DNA from: JANQPX01 sp050633905
GTDB lineage: Bacteria > Pseudomonadota > Alphaproteobacteria > Geminicoccales > Geminicoccaceae
Direction: 5' to 3'
Assembly (NCBI GenBank): GCA_050633905.1
Contig: JBOEHJ010000060.1
Coordinates: forward strand, 124,001 to 188,000
Length of the DNA: 64,000 nucleotides
Of the stretch, positions 61,986-64,000 are shown in pieces. Positions within the stretch are counted from its first letter, which is position 1, and every line of letters begins with the position of its first letter. Position numbers and translations under genes: made by a program. The notes below the pieces were generated by a model. It was not told where the DNA came from, ran no database searches, and saw only the letters and a program-made list of their open reading frames with translations.

Positions 61986-63644
61986 ATGACCATCGAAAAA
62001 CACGTCACGGCCTTCGGGCCTGATTTTCCTTTCGCCTATGATCAATGGCTCAACCATCCCTCCGGTCTCGGGGCCCTGCCGAATGACCGGATGGGCGGCC
62101 GCGTCGCGATCATCGGCGCCGGGATTTCCGGTCTGGTCGCTGGCTATGAGCTGATGCGCCTTGGGCTTCGTCCGGTCTTTTATGAAGCGGGACAACTTGG
62201 CGGCCGTCTTCGCTCCCAGCCCTTCGAAGGAGCGGATGGCATCGTTGCTGAGCTTGGAGGGATGCGCTTTCCCAAGTCAGCCAGAGGCTTTTACCACTAT
62301 GCCGATCTCGTCGGCCTAGAGACCCGGCCGTTTCCCAACCCCTTGAGTACCGCGGCAGGCTCGACGGTCATCGATCTCGAAGGTATTCGCTATTACGCCA
62401 AAACATTGGCCGATCTGCCGCAGATTTTTCAAGAAGTTGCCAAGGCTTACGATGCAGCGCTGGAAGGGGGTGCTGATCTCACGGCGTTGAAAACCGCCAT
62501 TCGCGGACGCGACGTCAGCAGAATTAAGGCGATCTGGAACCCCTTGGTCAAAGCCTGGGACGAGCGCACCTATTACGACTTCATCACCTCATCGGAGGCA
62601 TTCTCAAACCTTTCGTTCCGGCACCGGGAGATTTTTGGGCAAGTTGGGTTCGGCACTGGCGGCTGGGACAGCGATTTTCCCAATTCAATGCTCGAAATCT
62701 TGCGGGTAAGCGCCACCGAGCAGGAAGAAGACCAGCAGCTGATCGTCGGTGGTGCCGAGCAGCTGGCCCATCGGCTTTGGCATCATGTTCCGGAAGATGG
62801 TGCCTATTGGCCTGGTGGAACCAACCTTTCCGCCCTTAATCACGGCGCCCCGCGCCCGGCTGCCAAACGTATTTTTCGAACCAACATGGACAAGCTCCAG
62901 ATCACCGATCGCTGGGGACGGACCGACGATTTTCTAGCCATTGTCGCAACGACACAAAGCTGGTTGCTCACCACCTCAATCGATACCGAAGAACGCCTCT
63001 TTGATCACAAGCTTTGGATGGCGCTGGACCGCACCCGCTATATGCAATCCTCCAAGACCTTCGTCATGGTCGATCGTCCCTTTTGGAAGGATAAGGACCC
63101 GAAAACCGGCCGCGATATCATGTCGATGACCCTGACCGATCGTTTGACCCGCGGCACCTATCTTTTCGACAATGGGCCAGGCAAGCCTGGCGTCATCTGC
63201 CTCACCTATTCCTGGATGGCGGATGCGATGAAGATGCTCCCGCTCAGGGCGGAAAGGCGGGTCGACCTGGCGCTCGGCGCTTTGTCCAAGATCTACCCGA
63301 ACGTCGATATCGCCGCCCATATCATCGGCGATCCGATCACGGTGAGCTGGGAGAATGATCGGCATTTCTTAGGGGCATTCAAAGGAGCCTTGCCCGGCCA
63401 TTACCGCTACAATCAACGCATGTATGGCCATTTCATGCACCGCGGTTCGCCACCGGAACGCAGGGGCATCTTTCTGGCTGGCGACGATGTCAGCTGGACG
63501 CCCGGCTGGGCCGAAGGGGCTGTACAGACAGCATTGAACGCGACCTGGGGCGTGATGGCTCATCTTGGCGGCCAAACATCAAAGGACAATCCCGGCCCAG
63601 GCGACCTCTATCCGGAGATCGGCCCAATCGAATTACCGGCATAG
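61986..63644 (+). CDS. davB: L-lysine 2-monooxygenase DavB
   Basis: FAD enzyme of the flavin amine oxidase superfamily that decarboxylates lysine oxidatively to 5-aminopentanamide. The FAD site is AIIGAGISGLVAGYEL (G44-x-G46-x-x-G49) after a TAFGPDFPFAYDQWLNHPSGLG opening. Long runs such as TRYMQSSKTFVMVDRPFWKD, TRGTYLFDNG, GDPITVSWE and GALPGHYRYNQRMY match Pseudomonas DavB nearly residue for residue, as I recall it. At 552 residues it is full length. A related arginine or tryptophan 2-monooxygenase is possible, but the adjacent DavA points to lysine. davD/davT for the later steps are not in the window. Confidence 0.9.
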   Translation: MTIEKHVTAFGPDFPFAYDQWLNHPSGLGALPNDRMGGRVAIIGAGISGLVAGYELMRLGLRPVFYEAGQLGGRLRSQPFEGADGIVAELGGMRFPKSARGFYHYADLVGLETRPFPNPLSTAAGSTVIDLEGIRYYAKTLADLPQIFQEVAKAYDAALEGGADLTALKTAIRGRDVSRIKAIWNPLVKAWDERTYYDFITSSEAFSNLSFRHREIFGQVGFGTGGWDSDFPNSMLEILRVSATEQEEDQQLIVGGAEQLAHRLWHHVPEDGAYWPGGTNLSALNHGAPRPAAKRIFRTNMDKLQITDRWGRTDDFLAIVATTQSWLLTTSIDTEERLFDHKLWMALDRTRYMQSSKTFVMVDRPFWKDKDPKTGRDIMSMTLTDRLTRGTYLFDNGPGKPGVICLTYSWMADAMKMLPLRAERRVDLALGALSKIYPNVDIAAHIIGDPITVSWENDRHFLGAFKGALPGHYRYNQRMYGHFMHRGSPPERRGIFLAGDDVSWTPGWAEGAVQTALNATWGVMAHLGGQTSKDNPGPGDLYPEIGPIELPA

Positions 63645-64000
63645 CGGAAAAATTTCCGCTGACTGGTGCATTATTACTCCATGACAGGCAAGGCGTCAGT
63701 CTCGTTCACCACACCACCTCGCCGAATGCATAGAATCCGTATGACGGGGCATCTTCAACCTCACGTTAGCCCTGCCCCGGCAAAAAGCTTCTTGATCCAT
63801 GCGATCCTGGGAATTCCACCGCCTGCGCAACAGGAAAAATTGGGCTCGGACGCCCAGGATCATATGGACCAGAGCCTGAGCATGGCGGCGCATGGTGAAG
63901 ATAAGGTGCATTGGGACCGCGTTGATCGACTTGCTTGCCAATGATGATCAAACCTTTTTTCGATCAATGCGCCGGAGCGCGTGCGTATCGATAAGGAGGG
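63645..64000. other. Downstream of davB, containing palindromic element copy F
   Basis: AGCGGAAAAATTTCCGCT at 63643-63660 is a hairpin-forming sequence starting at the davB stop. The rest is repeat copy F and an AT-leaning tail. Short open frames over the palindrome (63666-63944 and its reverse) are not genes. Confidence 0.5.
63764..63914 (+). repeat. Dispersed palindromic element, copy F
   Basis: Core 63792-63872: TTGATCCATGCGATCCTGGG on the left, CGCCCAGGATCATATGGACC then AG on the right. Outer arms are diverged: CGTTAGCCCTG at 63764 and AAGATAAGGTGCATTGG at about 63897. About 150 bp. It lies downstream of davB. Confidence 0.78.

Noticed and set aside
63666..63944. 92-codon forward frame and two reverse frames near the right end
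   Set aside because: All lie over palindromic element copy F, and the protein sequences are unlike any family.
1..64000. tRNA, rRNA, CRISPR and insertion-sequence genes
   Set aside because: Read for T-loop words, direct-repeat arrays and transposase motifs; none seen. A covariance-model scan would settle tRNAs.

Overview
The window is a chromosomal segment of an alphaproteobacterium. The main evidence is the housekeeping order ubiG - lysC - ptsP - RodZ-like HTH protein - ispG - hisS - prfA, an arrangement I associate with Rhodospirillales-type and rhizobial chromosomes. It is supported by a Sinorhizobium-type fructose ABC transporter (frcBCA), a TRAP transporter, an acidic-tailed O-antigen-type membrane protein and moderately high GC outside AT-rich intergenic stretches. 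I saw no rRNA, tRNA, CRISPR array or transposase gene.

Layout. Positions 1-4.1 kb hold exopolysaccharide functions: a degraded UDP-GlcNAc 2-epimerase-like C-terminus, a Wzc-type chain-length regulator/tyrosine autokinase and a convergent WecG/TagA glycosyltransferase. Positions 4.3-20.6 kb form the housekeeping core (ubiquinone, aspartate-family amino acids, nitrogen PTS, isoprenoids, translation). Into it are set two malate/lactate-type dehydrogenases, a flavin oxidoreductase, an outer-membrane barrel, a GNAT-like protein and a SIMPL protein. prmC, which usually follows prfA, is not there. Positions 20.7-23.1 kb carry prfB, with an intact programmed +1 frameshift site, and nagA. Positions 23.3-29.3 kb carry an O-antigen polymerase/ligase-like protein, a Wzx-like flippase, and a two-gene unit of a flavoprotein and a glycosyltransferase.

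Positions 29.3-36 kb are accessory, with short genes and four copies of a palindromic element. They hold a D-amino-acid aminotransferase convergent with a D-2-hydroxyacid dehydrogenase, a lipoprotein, an ArsR-SRPBCC pair and a TerB-like protein. Then come trkH, apaG, an AT-rich gene-poor stretch, a WYL regulator, soxR with a divergent VOC gene under a textbook SoxR-type promoter, yciB, a DHA2 exporter and a second flippase. Positions 46-50.5 kb are the ROK-regulator/frcBCA fructose uptake locus. Positions 51.3-60 kb hold a PEP-mutase-family enzyme, a TRAP transporter, and a tightly overlapping convergent operon (NicX-like ring-cleaving enzyme, alpha/beta hydrolase, acyl-CoA dehydrogenase, CoA ligase). 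Together these look like uptake and catabolism of an unidentified, probably cyclic or heteroaromatic acid. Positions 60.2-63.6 kb hold a GFA-family protein, a small lipoprotein and davA-davB for oxygenase-type lysine degradation.

The most distinctive non-coding signal is a family of six dispersed elements of about 148 bp at about 30.1, 31.5, 32.8, 35.5, 45.8 and 63.8 kb. Each has a long central palindrome (GGTCCATGGGATCCTGGGAG and its complement) inside weaker outer inverted arms containing GTTAAC-like ends. Three of the six sit exactly between convergent genes. A second dispersed signal is a 13-bp GntR/FadR-type site, GTGGTCATACCAC, found directly upstream of two genes and, in variant form, at three other places.
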